From positions 12,918 through 76,917 of the forward strand of contig DGBP01000064.1 of assembly GCA_002384855.1 (NCBI GenBank): a DNA stretch of 64,000 nucleotides. Reading direction: 5' to 3'. Position 1 is the first letter of the stretch; each line of letters begins with the position of its first letter. This document shows positions 1 to 7,151 of this stretch, one piece after another. The notes below the pieces were generated by a model, which saw only the letters and a list, made by a program, of their open reading frames with translations, was not told the DNA's origin and ran no database searches. The translations under genes and the position numbers were made by a program. The stretch comes from Nocardioidaceae bacterium UBA4001. GTDB taxonomy: Bacteria > Actinomycetota > Actinomycetes > Propionibacteriales > Nocardioidaceae.

Positions 1-14
1 CAGCACACAGCCAG

Positions 15-103
15 CAGAGGGGGCGGGATTCGAACCCGCGGCTGACATCTCTGCCAGCGACCGCTTTCAAGGCGGTTCCGATCGGCCACTCCGGCACCCC
101 TCC
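15..103 (-). tRNA. tRNA-Ser (anticodon UGA)
   Basis: Read on the minus strand, an 89-nt cloverleaf starts GGAGGGGTGCCGGAGTGG, the usual serine tRNA 5' end. The anticodon loop is CTTGAAA (anticodon TGA, complement of 67-69). There is a long variable arm, a T arm GCGGG-TTCGAAT-CCCGC and discriminator G. The last acceptor pair is G-U rather than G-C. CCA is not encoded. Confidence 0.95.
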
Positions 104-180
104 GTGAACCGGTCCCGGTCACAGGGCCGGCCACGCGGACGAGTGTAGGCGAGCCGACCGGGGAGCCGGTCGGCGTGGGG

Positions 181-414
181 TCAGAGCTCCAGGGAGACCA
201 GGACGTCGCCCTCCTGGACGGCGTCGCCCTCGGCCACCTTCACAGCGGTGACCGTGCCGGCCGTCTCGGTGAGCACCGGGATCTCCATCTTCATCGACTC
301 CAGGAGCACCACGGTGTCGCCGACGGCGAGCCGGTCGCCGGGTCCGACGGGGATCTTCAGCACGCTGGCGGCCATCTCGGCGACGATGTCTGCGGTCCTG
401 GGCTCACGGGGCAT
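181..414 (-). CDS. Free-standing biotin/lipoyl carrier protein (BCCP-like)
   Basis: 77-residue protein consisting of a single biotinyl/lipoyl attachment domain. The biotin-accepting lysine lies in ESMKMEIPV (about residues 39-47), flanked by the paired Gly-Asp turns (VGDTVVLL, EGDVLVSL) typical of the hammerhead fold. It resembles the small mycobacterial biotinylated protein TB7.3 in size and motif. Such proteins could carry biotin for an acyl-CoA carboxylase or act alone, and the partner is not visible here. It lies downstream of the membrane protein gene at 477-1628, with a 62-bp gap. The family is secure; the role is inferred. Confidence 0.9.
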   Translation of the reverse strand: MPREPRTADIVAEMAASVLKIPVGPGDRLAVGDTVVLLESMKMEIPVLTETAGTVTAVKVAEGDAVQEGDVLVSLEL

Positions 415-476
415 GGCGTGGACCGTACACGCGCGCGAGCGTTACCCGCAGGTAGCGGCTGCCCGTTCCGAGTCGC

Positions 477-1628
477 TCAGAGCAGGGGCTCGAGCCGGCC
501 CGGCTCCGGACGGTGCGCGGCGAGCTCCTCGAGCCGTCGGGCGCGTCGCCCTCGCGCGCCGGTGAGGAACAGGTCCGCCCGGACGATGAGGTAGCCGAGG
601 AGCAGGCCCAGCAGCAGGCTGTACCCCACGGTCATCCCCACCACGGCCAGGTCGGCCCCGGGGACCAGGAGCGAGGCCGCCACGACCGCGAGGCCCGGCG
701 CTCCGAAAGCCGTCACCCACCATCCCTGCCGCCGCCGTGCCCGGGTGGAGACACCCCAGGCGAGGGCCGGGAATCCGAGCAGCACCTCGAGGGGACGCGG
801 GACAGCCCCGAGCACCTCCTCGGCGCGCGTGAGAGCTGCCTCGACGGTCTCGATCATCCCGGGTGAGCCCCAACGGCCCAGCGCCTCGGTGTAGGCGAGG
901 GTCACCGTCAGCAGGACCACTCCGCCGACGATCACGATCAGACCGCGCCGCCCGAGACCGTGGATGCCGGCACCGAGCCGGTAGACCAGGGCGAGCGCCC
1001 CGAGCAGGGAGAAGCCGATGACGAGGTAGCCGGTGCGGGCCATCGACAGGTCCGCGCCGTAGGCCCACGCCCCGAAGGCGCCTCCGGCCGCGACCAGGGT
1101 GGCCAGCAGGACCTCGCGTACCACCCGGGAGAACTTCGCGGCAGGCGTGGTCGCGAGCACCCCGAGCAGGGCGGCCGCGACCACGGTCGCCACCGCGGCG
1201 CCGGCGAGCAGCACGCCGGCCCCGGTCAGCACAGCAGCGCCGGCGAGCAGCAACGCCAACCCGCCGGCCGCCAGCGGACGTCCACCGGTGCGCACCGCGA
1301 GACCATGCGTGTACAGCGTGGTGACGGTGACAGCACCGGCCTGGCGGACCTCCTCCGGGGCTTCGAACCCGGTCCACGGGAGCACCACAGCGGTCAGCCC
1401 GGCCAGGAGCAGGACGAACCAGAACAGCCTCGCGGCGACGGACCCGAGCCGTGAGCGTCGCGACTCACGAGAGGGGTTGGCAGGTCGGGGAGGCCTCGGC
1501 GTCCCCGACGTGTGGGGAGGGGTGGGTGGTCGACGCGGCGCGATCCTCCGCCGGATGCGCTTCGGCGGGGGTTCCGCGCGACGCCGACCGGGCTTCTGCT
1601 CGGCACGCACCACGGTCAGAACCCTCAC
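477..1628 (-). CDS. Polytopic membrane protein, function unknown
   Basis: 383 residues. The first roughly 60 residues are proline- and arginine-rich and probably cytoplasmic. They are followed by about eight or nine hydrophobic segments rich in Ala, Val, Leu and Gly, and a basic, hydrophilic C-terminus. No catalytic motif or known family was recognised. GTG at 1628 is taken as start; another in-frame GTG lies a few codons inside. It could be a transporter-like or stress-associated membrane protein, but nothing in the sequence decides this. Confidence 0.7.
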   Translation of the reverse strand: MRVLTVVRAEQKPGRRRAEPPPKRIRRRIAPRRPPTPPHTSGTPRPPRPANPSRESRRSRLGSVAARLFWFVLLLAGLTAVVLPWTGFEAPEEVRQAGAVTVTTLYTHGLAVRTGGRPLAAGGLALLLAGAAVLTGAGVLLAGAAVATVVAAALLGVLATTPAAKFSRVVREVLLATLVAAGGAFGAWAYGADLSMARTGYLVIGFSLLGALALVYRLGAGIHGLGRRGLIVIVGGVVLLTVTLAYTEALGRWGSPGMIETVEAALTRAEEVLGAVPRPLEVLLGFPALAWGVSTRARRRQGWWVTAFGAPGLAVVAASLLVPGADLAVVGMTVGYSLLLGLLLGYLIVRADLFLTGARGRRARRLEELAAHRPEPGRLEPLL

Positions 1629-1673
1629 GACGACGACGGACAGCCAGATCCCCCACCTGACCGCCCGAGGGTA

Positions 1674-2483
1674 TCAACCGACCGACCCGGCCCCTGCAGG
1701 GTCGATGCGGCGGTTGGCCAGGGAGGGGTTCTCGGCGCGTACCTCGTCGACGAGACTGCGCCGCAGCGTGGCGGTGACGAAGCGATCCTCGTCGCCGGCC
1801 TCGACGACCTCCCCGTGCGGTGTCACCGCCATGGAGTGCCCGGTGTAGCGGGGCCCCGGCTGGGCGGCGGCGACGACGTACACGGTGTTCTCGACCGCTC
1901 GTGCCTTGAGCAGCGTCCGCCAGTGGTCCACCTTGCGCGGGCCGGCCACCCAGGCCGCGGGGAGCAGGATCACCTCGGCACCGCGGTCGACGAGGGCGCG
2001 CGCGAGCTCGGGGAAGCGCAGGTCGTAGCAGGTCATCAGCCCGACCCGGAGGCCGCCGACCTCCACCACGACGGGCTCGACCTCCCCGGCGACCAGACGG
2101 TCGGACTCCTTGTAGCCGAAGGAGTCGTAGAGGTGGATCTTGCGGTACGACGCCCGCAACCCGCCACGGTCGACGACGACGAGCGTGTTGTAGGGCCGGG
2201 TCGGGTCCTCACTGCGCTCGAACATGCCGGCCACGAGCGTGACGTCGTGGGCCCGGGCGAGCTCGGTGAGCCGTCGTACGAACGGGCCGTCGAGGTCCTC
2301 GGCGAACCCCGCGACGTCCGAGCCCGGCTTTCCGAAGTCGCGCATCATCACCTCGGGGAAGACCACGAGGCCGGGCCGGGGCGAGCTCGCGCACACCTCC
2401 TCGACGATGCCCAGGGCCTCGCGGTTCTCCGCGGGGTCGAGCGAGGAGGCGATCTGGACGGCGGCGACAGTCAGCTCGGACAC
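1674..2483 (-). CDS. Carbon-nitrogen hydrolase (nitrilase superfamily amidohydrolase)
   Basis: 269 residues from a GTG start at 2483; longer readings would run into the divergent mobA-like gene. The Glu-Lys-Cys triad is visible: Glu in VVFPEVMMRD, Lys in YRKIHLYD and Cys in MTCYDLRFPE. The C-terminal ARAVENTVYVVAAAQ is typical of omega-amidase/NIT2-like members. Likely reaction is hydrolysis of a small carboxamide such as deaminated glutathione or an omega-amide acid. Substrate cannot be fixed from sequence. Confidence 0.88.
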   Translation of the reverse strand: MSELTVAAVQIASSLDPAENREALGIVEEVCASSPRPGLVVFPEVMMRDFGKPGSDVAGFAEDLDGPFVRRLTELARAHDVTLVAGMFERSEDPTRPYNTLVVVDRGGLRASYRKIHLYDSFGYKESDRLVAGEVEPVVVEVGGLRVGLMTCYDLRFPELARALVDRGAEVILLPAAWVAGPRKVDHWRTLLKARAVENTVYVVAAAQPGPRYTGHSMAVTPHGEVVEAGDEDRFVTATLRRSLVDEVRAENPSLANRRIDPAGAGSVG

Positions 2484-2529
2484 GCCCCCCAGCGTGCCAG
2501 CCCCTCGGCTTTCCGCAAGACTGCGTCCC

Positions 2530-3114
2530 ATGACCTCTGCCTCTCCCGCCGTGGCGGCCGTGGTCCTGACCGGCGGCACGGGGGTGCGCCTGGGCGGGGC
2601 GGACAAGGCCTCGCTGGAGCTCGACGGGCGGACCCTGCTGGCGCACGCTCTCGCCGCCACGACAGGAGTCTCGGAGACGGTCGTGGTGGGCTCCGAGGTG
2701 GACACGGCCCGTCCGGTGCGCTGGACCCGCGAGGACCCGCCCGGAGGTGGGCCCGCCGCCGGTCTGCTCGCCGGCCTCGACGCGCTGGCCGTGCAGGGCG
2801 GGCTGGTGTGCGTCCTCGCTGTCGACATGCCCCGGTTCTCCGCGGCCACGCTCACCCGCCTGGTCGACGTGCTCGAGTCCGCGGGCGACTCCGCCGACGC
2901 CGCCTGCCTGGTCGACGGCGGAGGGCGGGTCCAGTGGCTGGCCGGCGTCTACCGGTACGACGCCCTCGCGGCCGCGAGACCTGCCGACCGGGCCGAGGAG
3001 CACGGGATGTCGACGAGACGGCTGATGAGCAGGCTGCGGATCGTCGGGGTCCCGGCGGTCGAGGACGAGGCGCACGACGTGGACACCTGGGAGGACCTGC
3101 GGCGGCTGGAGTGA
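2530..3114 (+). CDS. MobA-like NTP transferase
   Basis: 194 residues. The N-terminal nucleotide-binding signature LTGGTGVRLGGADKASLELD (about residues 11-30) matches molybdenum cofactor guanylyltransferases and related sugar-phosphate nucleotidyltransferases. A metal-binding aspartate sits in LAVDMPRF. The C-terminal DVDTWEDLRRLE is typical of MobA. The expected role is coupling GMP to molybdopterin. It is divergent from the nitrilase gene, and DUF6457, often paired with MobA in actinobacteria, lies at 4078-4368. A Moco-dependent enzyme candidate occurs at 52610. Confidence 0.85.
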   Translation: MTSASPAVAAVVLTGGTGVRLGGADKASLELDGRTLLAHALAATTGVSETVVVGSEVDTARPVRWTREDPPGGGPAAGLLAGLDALAVQGGLVCVLAVDMPRFSAATLTRLVDVLESAGDSADAACLVDGGGRVQWLAGVYRYDALAAARPADRAEEHGMSTRRLMSRLRIVGVPAVEDEAHDVDTWEDLRRLE

Positions 3115-3223
3115 AGGTCTTGGGCAGCGTCGTGGAACATCGCAGCGGACGACCGACCTCAACCCCCGCACGACCAAGGATCTCCTGCCGCGACGCTGGG
3201 CCCGCCTCCTGACGGGGGCGCTG

Positions 3224-3652
3224 GTGCTCACCGTGGCGGTCCTCGTCACCGGCTGGCTGGCGGCCGACGGCACCGGAAGCTCCATCACCGTGAGGCACCC
3301 CGCGGAGCGCAGCGTGCACACGTCCAGCCCGTTCCCCGGCTCGGAGTACGCGATCCCCCAGCTCGCCGCGGGGCTCCTCATGCTGCTCCTGCTCGCCGCC
3401 GTGCTGCGCCTGGTCGTGCTGCGTCCGGCAGTCGTCCGGTCCGACGTACCGACCGACAACCTGCTCCGTGCCGCCTCCGTCGTGCGCGCCGTCCGGGTCG
3501 CCGTCACCGCACTGGTCCTCACCTGCGCGGGCAACCTGTTCTTCGGCGGGATGACCGCGGTCAGGACCTTCGACCCGGGGTGGCAGCAGAACCTGTTCGG
3601 CGCCGGCACGATCCTCGGGGTCGTGCTCGGGGTGAGCGCGGGCGCGTCGTGA
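3224..3652 (+). CDS. Small membrane protein upstream of a GntR regulator
   Basis: About 142 residues from the GTG at 3224. Hydrophobic segments lie at the N-terminus (LTVAVLVTGWLAA), near residues 43-66, near 88-107 and at the C-terminus. The open frame continues upstream to about 3116 with a plausible basic-plus-hydrophobic leader but no standard start codon, so the N-terminus is uncertain. The stop overlaps the GTG start of the GntR gene (GTGA), so the two are translationally coupled. Small membrane proteins are common partners of YtrA-type GntR regulators. Function unknown. Confidence 0.65.
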   Translation: MLTVAVLVTGWLAADGTGSSITVRHPAERSVHTSSPFPGSEYAIPQLAAGLLMLLLLAAVLRLVVLRPAVVRSDVPTDNLLRAASVVRAVRVAVTALVLTCAGNLFFGGMTAVRTFDPGWQQNLFGAGTILGVVLGVSAGAS

Positions 3653-4011
3653 GCGTCTCCCTCACGCTCGACATGACGGCCGCCACGCCGCCGTACGAGC
3701 AGGTGCGCGCCCAGCTGGCCGGCCACATCCGCGCCGGCCGCCTCCGTCCAGGTGACAAGCTTCCGGTCGTGCGCGCCCTCGCCGCGGACCTCGGGGTCGC
3801 GACGAACACCATCGCCCGGGCCTACCGCGAGCTCGAGGGCGGCGGGCTGGTGACGACACGCCGTCGGGTGGGCACGATCGTGCAGGCACCCGCGGCTCCG
3901 GCAGGGCCGGAGCTGCGGGCCCACGCCGTAGCGTTCGTCGCCGCGGCCCGGGACGCCGGGCTCGCCGACGAGGCGGTCATCGACCTGGTCCGCGGCGCCC
4001 TGCTGGAGTGA
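3649..4011 (+). CDS. GntR-family transcriptional regulator, YtrA type
   Basis: 120 residues: a winged-helix domain (PPYEQVRAQLAGHIRAGRL, then LAADLGVATNTIARAYRELE) followed by only about 45 residues. The short C-terminal part is typical of the YtrA subfamily, which dimerises without a ligand-binding domain and usually controls membrane or transport genes in its own operon. The GTG start overlaps the stop of the membrane protein gene by 4 bp. Probable role is autoregulation of that pair. Confidence 0.88.
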   Translation: MSVSLTLDMTAATPPYEQVRAQLAGHIRAGRLRPGDKLPVVRALAADLGVATNTIARAYRELEGGGLVTTRRRVGTIVQAPAAPAGPELRAHAVAFVAAARDAGLADEAVIDLVRGALLE

Positions 4012-4077
4012 GCGGACCAGGTCGACGTATTGGCCGATTCCCTTGCGAATTCGACCTGCCCGTATGACGCTGGACGG

Positions 4078-4368
4078 GTGAACCTTCATGACTGGATCGA
4101 CGAGGTGTGCGACGTCCTGGAGCTCGAGGACACCGAGATCGACGAGGGCCTGATCCTCGACCTCGCCCGTGACGCAGCCCATGAGGTGGAGCGTCCCGCC
4201 GCACCGATCACCACCTTCCTCGTCGGCCTCGCGGCCGGCCTGAAGGGAGGCGGCACCACCGATGTGGAGGAGCTCGCCGGCCGGGCCCAGGCGCTTGCGA
4301 TGAAGTGGGGCGGCGACGATGTGAGTCCCGACGACTTCAAGGAAGAGGACCTGATCGGGACCGAGTGA
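4078..4368 (+). CDS. DUF6457 domain protein
   Basis: 96 residues from a GTG start at 4078. An acidic helical protein with the pattern LHDWIDEVCDVLEL, then ARDAAHEVERPAAPITTFLVG, characteristic of DUF6457, a small actinobacterial domain often fused to or beside MobA. The mobA-like gene lies about 1 kb upstream, which fits a role in molybdenum-cofactor maturation, though the biochemistry is not established. The next gene begins 24 bp downstream. Confidence 0.8.
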   Translation: MNLHDWIDEVCDVLELEDTEIDEGLILDLARDAAHEVERPAAPITTFLVGLAAGLKGGGTTDVEELAGRAQALAMKWGGDDVSPDDFKEEDLIGTE

Positions 4369-4392
4369 GGTCGCGGGCCTAGTCTGAGGTCT

Positions 4393-5370
4393 ATGCGTGC
4401 CGTCGTCGCGACCGAGCCCGGGGGACCCGAGGTCCTCACCCTGACCGACCTGCCCGAACCCGTCGCCGGACCCGACGAGGTGGTCCTCGACGTCGCGGCG
4501 ACCGCGGTGAACCGCGCGGACACGCTGCAGCGGCAGGGGAAGTACCCGCCGCCTCCCGGGGCCTCCGACGTGATCGGCCTCGAGTGCTCCGGCACCGTCT
4601 CTGCCGTCGGGGAGGGTGTCAGCGGATGGAACGTCGGCGACGAGGCCTGCGCCCTGCTCGCCGGTGGCGGGTACGGCGAGAAGGTGGCCGTCCCGGCGGG
4701 ACAGCTGATGCCCGTGCCGCAGGGGGTGGACCTCGTGACCGCCGGCGCGCTGCCCGAGGTGGCCTGCACCGTGTGGTCCAACGTCTTCATGGTCGCGGGC
4801 CTGCGACCCGGCGAGACGCTCCTGGTCCACGGCGGGGCGGGCGGCATCGGCAACCTGGCCATCCAGCTCGGCAAGGCGCTCGGCGCGCGGGTGATCACAA
4901 CCGCCGGCTCGGAGGAGAAGCTCGAGCTCTGCCGTTCGCTCGGTGCGGACCTGGCGGTCAGCTACCGCGACCAGGACTTCGTCGAGGAGGTCAAGGCCGC
5001 CACCGACGGGCACGGTGCCGACGTCATTCTCGACAACATGGGGGCGAAGTACCTGGACCGCAACGTCTCCGCTCTGGCCACCGAGGGACGCCTGGTCATC
5101 ATCGGCATGCAGGGCGGGGTCAAGGGCGAGCTGAACATCGGCAAGCTGCTCGCCAAGCGCGGTGCCGTGATCGCGACCTCGCTGCGCTCGCGCCCCGTCG
5201 AGGAGAAGTCCGCCATCTGTGCCGCGGTCGTCGAGCACGTGTGGCCGCTCGTCGCCGACGGGACGGTCCGTACCGTCGTCCACGCGACCGTCCCCCTCGC
5301 GGAGGCGGCCCGTGCGCATCGGATGATGGAGTCGGGGGACCACGTCGGAAAGATCGTGCTGACTACGTAA
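4393..5370 (+). CDS. NAD(P)H-quinone oxidoreductase (zinc-free MDR family, PIG3-like)
   Basis: 325 residues. Medium-chain dehydrogenase/reductase fold without zinc ligands. N-terminal catalytic part with NRADTLQRQGKYPPPPGAS, typical of the TP53I3/PIG3 quinone oxidoreductases. The Rossmann domain is marked by HGGAGGIGNLAIQLGK (about residues 141-156). Expected to reduce quinones or enone substrates with NADPH. It lies 9 bp ahead of the bpa gene and may be co-transcribed with it. Another MDR quinone reductase is encoded at 51539-52507. Confidence 0.92.
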   Translation: MRAVVATEPGGPEVLTLTDLPEPVAGPDEVVLDVAATAVNRADTLQRQGKYPPPPGASDVIGLECSGTVSAVGEGVSGWNVGDEACALLAGGGYGEKVAVPAGQLMPVPQGVDLVTAGALPEVACTVWSNVFMVAGLRPGETLLVHGGAGGIGNLAIQLGKALGARVITTAGSEEKLELCRSLGADLAVSYRDQDFVEEVKAATDGHGADVILDNMGAKYLDRNVSALATEGRLVIIGMQGGVKGELNIGKLLAKRGAVIATSLRSRPVEEKSAICAAVVEHVWPLVADGTVRTVVHATVPLAEAARAHRMMESGDHVGKIVLTT

Positions 5371-5379
5371 GGTGAGGCC

Positions 5380-5982
5380 ATGACCGAGCAGAACCGTGAG
5401 GACAGCGACAACGGCGACGACCCGACCATTGTGGTGATCGGGCCCGACGGCATGGCCATGTCCGGTCCCCGGTCCGAGACGCCCGACGACGAGGGCGACG
5501 ACGGCGAGCGCAACATCGCCGACCTGGTCGAGCAGCCGGCCAAGGTGATGCGCATCGGCAGCATGATCCGCCAGCTGCTCGAGGAGGTGAAGAGTGCACC
5601 CCTCGACGACGCCTCACGCGCCCGCCTCAAGGAGATCCACACCTCCTCGATCAAGGAGCTCGAGGCCGGCCTCGCACCCGAGCTGATCGAGGAGCTCGAG
5701 CGCCTCTCGCTCCCCTTCACCGAGGAGACGCCCTCCGACGCCGAGCTGCGCATCGCCCAGGCGCAGCTGGTCGGCTGGCTCGAGGGCCTCTTCCACGGCA
5801 TCCAGACCGCGATCTACGCCCAGCAGGTCGCTGCCCGCGCACAGCTCGAGCAGATGCGCCGGGCCCTCCCCGCGGGGATGATCCCCGAGGAGGCCATGCA
5901 GGCCGCGCAGCGCGCCGCTGAGCAGCAGGCCGGCCGGGCCGAGGAGCACCCCCCGGGCCGCGGCGGGGGCATGTACCTCTGA
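5380..5982 (+). CDS. bpa: Bacterial proteasome activator Bpa/PafE (DUF2587)
   Basis: 200 residues. A disordered acidic N-terminus (about 45 residues, Asp/Glu/Asn-rich) precedes a helical core (VMRIGSMIRQLLEEVKSAPL; LKEIHTSSIKELEAGLAPEL; AQAQLVGWLEGLFHGIQTAI) that matches Bpa. The chain ends in a glycine-rich tail with terminal GGMYL, corresponding to the Gly-aromatic-Leu tail that docks the Bpa ring onto the 20S core. In mycobacteria Bpa opens the proteasome without ATP or Pup and degrades unfolded proteins. Starts 9 bp after the quinone reductase gene. A repeated hairpin follows the stop. Proteasome subunit genes are not in this window. Confidence 0.93.
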   Translation: MTEQNREDSDNGDDPTIVVIGPDGMAMSGPRSETPDDEGDDGERNIADLVEQPAKVMRIGSMIRQLLEEVKSAPLDDASRARLKEIHTSSIKELEAGLAPELIEELERLSLPFTEETPSDAELRIAQAQLVGWLEGLFHGIQTAIYAQQVAARAQLEQMRRALPAGMIPEEAMQAAQRAAEQQAGRAEEHPPGRGGGMYL

Positions 5983-5998
5983 CCGGTTCGGCTCGCTG

Positions 5999-6028
5999 CG
6001 CTTTTTCCCAGGTGAACGTGGGAAAGCA
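5999..6028. repeat. Hairpin repeat, copy 1 (TTCCCAGGTGAACGTGGGAA core)
   Basis: An imperfect palindrome just after the bpa stop. TTTCCCA and TGGGAAA arms flank the 8-nt loop GGTGAACG, and two extra T residues are present in the left arm. It shares an identical core of over 20 nt with copy 2 at 6059-6094. Likely serves as a transcription terminator between convergent genes. Confidence 0.75.
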
Positions 6029-6058
6029 CTACTTACCTCGTGATGTTTCACGCGGTGA

Positions 6059-6094
6059 GCGTCGCTTTCCCAGGTGAACGTGGGAAAGCGACGC
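6059..6094. repeat. Hairpin repeat, copy 2 (perfect 14-bp stem)
   Basis: Perfect inverted repeat: GCGTCGCTTTCCCA and its reverse complement around the loop GGTGAACG. It ends 3 bp before the stop of the minus-strand pterin dehydratase gene, so it could terminate transcription from either side. A smaller palindrome CGTGATGTTTCACG (6039-6052) lies between the two copies. Confidence 0.8.
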
Positions 6095-6097
6095 GGC

Positions 6098-6385
6098 CTA
6101 CCGGGTGAGCTTGTCGATGTCGCTCGCCAGCCGCAGGTCCTTCGCGGTCAGGCCCCCTGCCGAGTGGGTCGAGAGCCGGAAGGTGACGGTCGTCCAGCGG
6201 ATGTCGATGTCGGGGTGGTGGTCGAGGTCCTCGGCCACCTCGGCGACGCGCCGCACCAGCGCGATGCCGTCCAGGAACGACGCGGCCTTCACCGACCGCA
6301 CGATCGTGTCACCGTCCTGGGCCCACGACGGGAGCTCGCGCGCGAGGGCCCGGTCGACCTCGTCCTGGGACAACAGCTCGCTCAC
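6098..6385 (-). CDS. 4a-hydroxytetrahydrobiopterin dehydratase (pterin carbinolamine dehydratase)
   Basis: 95 residues, the full family length. The active-site signature appears as DLDHHPDIDIRWTTVTFRL, with the paired histidines that dehydrate the pterin 4a-carbinolamine. GTG start at 6385, one base from the sdhB stop, so it is probably the last gene of the succinate dehydrogenase transcript. No aromatic amino-acid hydroxylase is in view. In bacteria lacking one, such proteins may act in pterin or molybdopterin-linked chemistry. Confidence 0.92.
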   Translation of the reverse strand: MSELLSQDEVDRALARELPSWAQDGDTIVRSVKAASFLDGIALVRRVAEVAEDLDHHPDIDIRWTTVTFRLSTHSAGGLTAKDLRLASDIDKLTR

Positions 6386-6386
6386 G

Positions 6387-7151
6387 TCATACCTCCTCGC
6401 GTCGGTCGCGCCGGAAGATCTTCGAGCCCAGCCAGACGACCGGGTCGTACTTCCGGTCCACGACGCGCTCCTTCATCGGGATGATCGCGTTGTCGGTGAT
6501 CTTGATGTTCTCGGGGCAGACCTCGGTGCAGCACTTGGTGATGTTGCACATGCCGAGTCCCGCGGCGCCCTGGGCCAGCGCGCGCCGGTCGTTCGTGTCG
6601 AGCGGGTGCATGTCGAGCTCGGCGTACCGGAGGAAGAACCGCGGTCCGGCGAACGCGGGCTTGTTCTCCTCGTGGTCGCGGACGACGTGACAGACGTCCT
6701 GGCACAGGAAGCACTCGATGCACTTGCGGAACTCCTGGCCGCGCTCGACATCGGACTGCATCATCCGGCGCTTGCCGTCGGCGTCGGGTGGGCCGGGCGC
6801 GAACGACGGGAGCTGCTCGGCCTTCTCGTAGTTGAACGACACGTCGGTGACGAGGTCGCGAATGACGGGGAAGGTGCGCATGGGCGTGACGGTGATCGTC
6901 TCGGCCTGGTGGAAGTCGGCGAGCCGGGTCATGCACATCAGCCGCGGCCGGCCGTTGATCTCGGCGCTGCACGAGCCGCACTTGCCCGCCTTGCAGTTCC
7001 AGCGAACCGCGAGGTCGCCGGCCTGGGTGGCCTGCAGGCGGTGGATCGCGTCGAGGACCACCTCGCCCTCCTCGACGGACACGGTGTAGTCGGTGAGGTC
7101 ACCGCCACGGGAGTCGCCCCGCCAGACGCGCATCTTCAGGTCGTAGGCCAT
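6387..7151 (-). CDS. sdhB: Succinate dehydrogenase/fumarate reductase iron-sulfur subunit
   Basis: 254 residues. An N-terminal ferredoxin-like domain with the [2Fe-2S] ligands in CKAGKCGSCSAEINGRPRLMC (split as CKAGKCGSCS and the later Cys) is followed by a C-terminal domain with CIECFLCQDVC and CNITKCCTEVCP for the [4Fe-4S] and [3Fe-4S] clusters. It transfers electrons from the flavoprotein to the membrane quinone site. The ATG shares one base with the sdhA stop (TGATG). The protein is of the actinobacterial/fumarate-reductase-like type. Confidence 0.96.
   Translation of the reverse strand: MAYDLKMRVWRGDSRGGDLTDYTVSVEEGEVVLDAIHRLQATQAGDLAVRWNCKAGKCGSCSAEINGRPRLMCMTRLADFHQAETITVTPMRTFPVIRDLVTDVSFNYEKAEQLPSFAPGPPDADGKRRMMQSDVERGQEFRKCIECFLCQDVCHVVRDHEENKPAFAGPRFFLRYAELDMHPLDTNDRRALAQGAAGLGMCNITKCCTEVCPENIKITDNAIIPMKERVVDRKYDPVVWLGSKIFRRDRREEV

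Noticed and set aside
3120..3223. Longer N-terminus for the membrane protein at 3224
   Set aside because: The frame stays open and looks like a leader, but no ATG, GTG or TTG occurs in frame, so the longer form is not annotated.
2209..5343. Very long open frame (over 1000 codons) on the minus strand
   Set aside because: It lies opposite well-supported genes (mobA-like, GntR, quinone reductase). Its composition is the Arg/Gly/Pro/His-rich mix expected from the complement of high-GC codons, without any family motif.
5999..6094. Pair of tRNA-like or riboswitch elements
   Set aside because: They are simple hairpins with no additional conserved helices, positioned after genes rather than before them.
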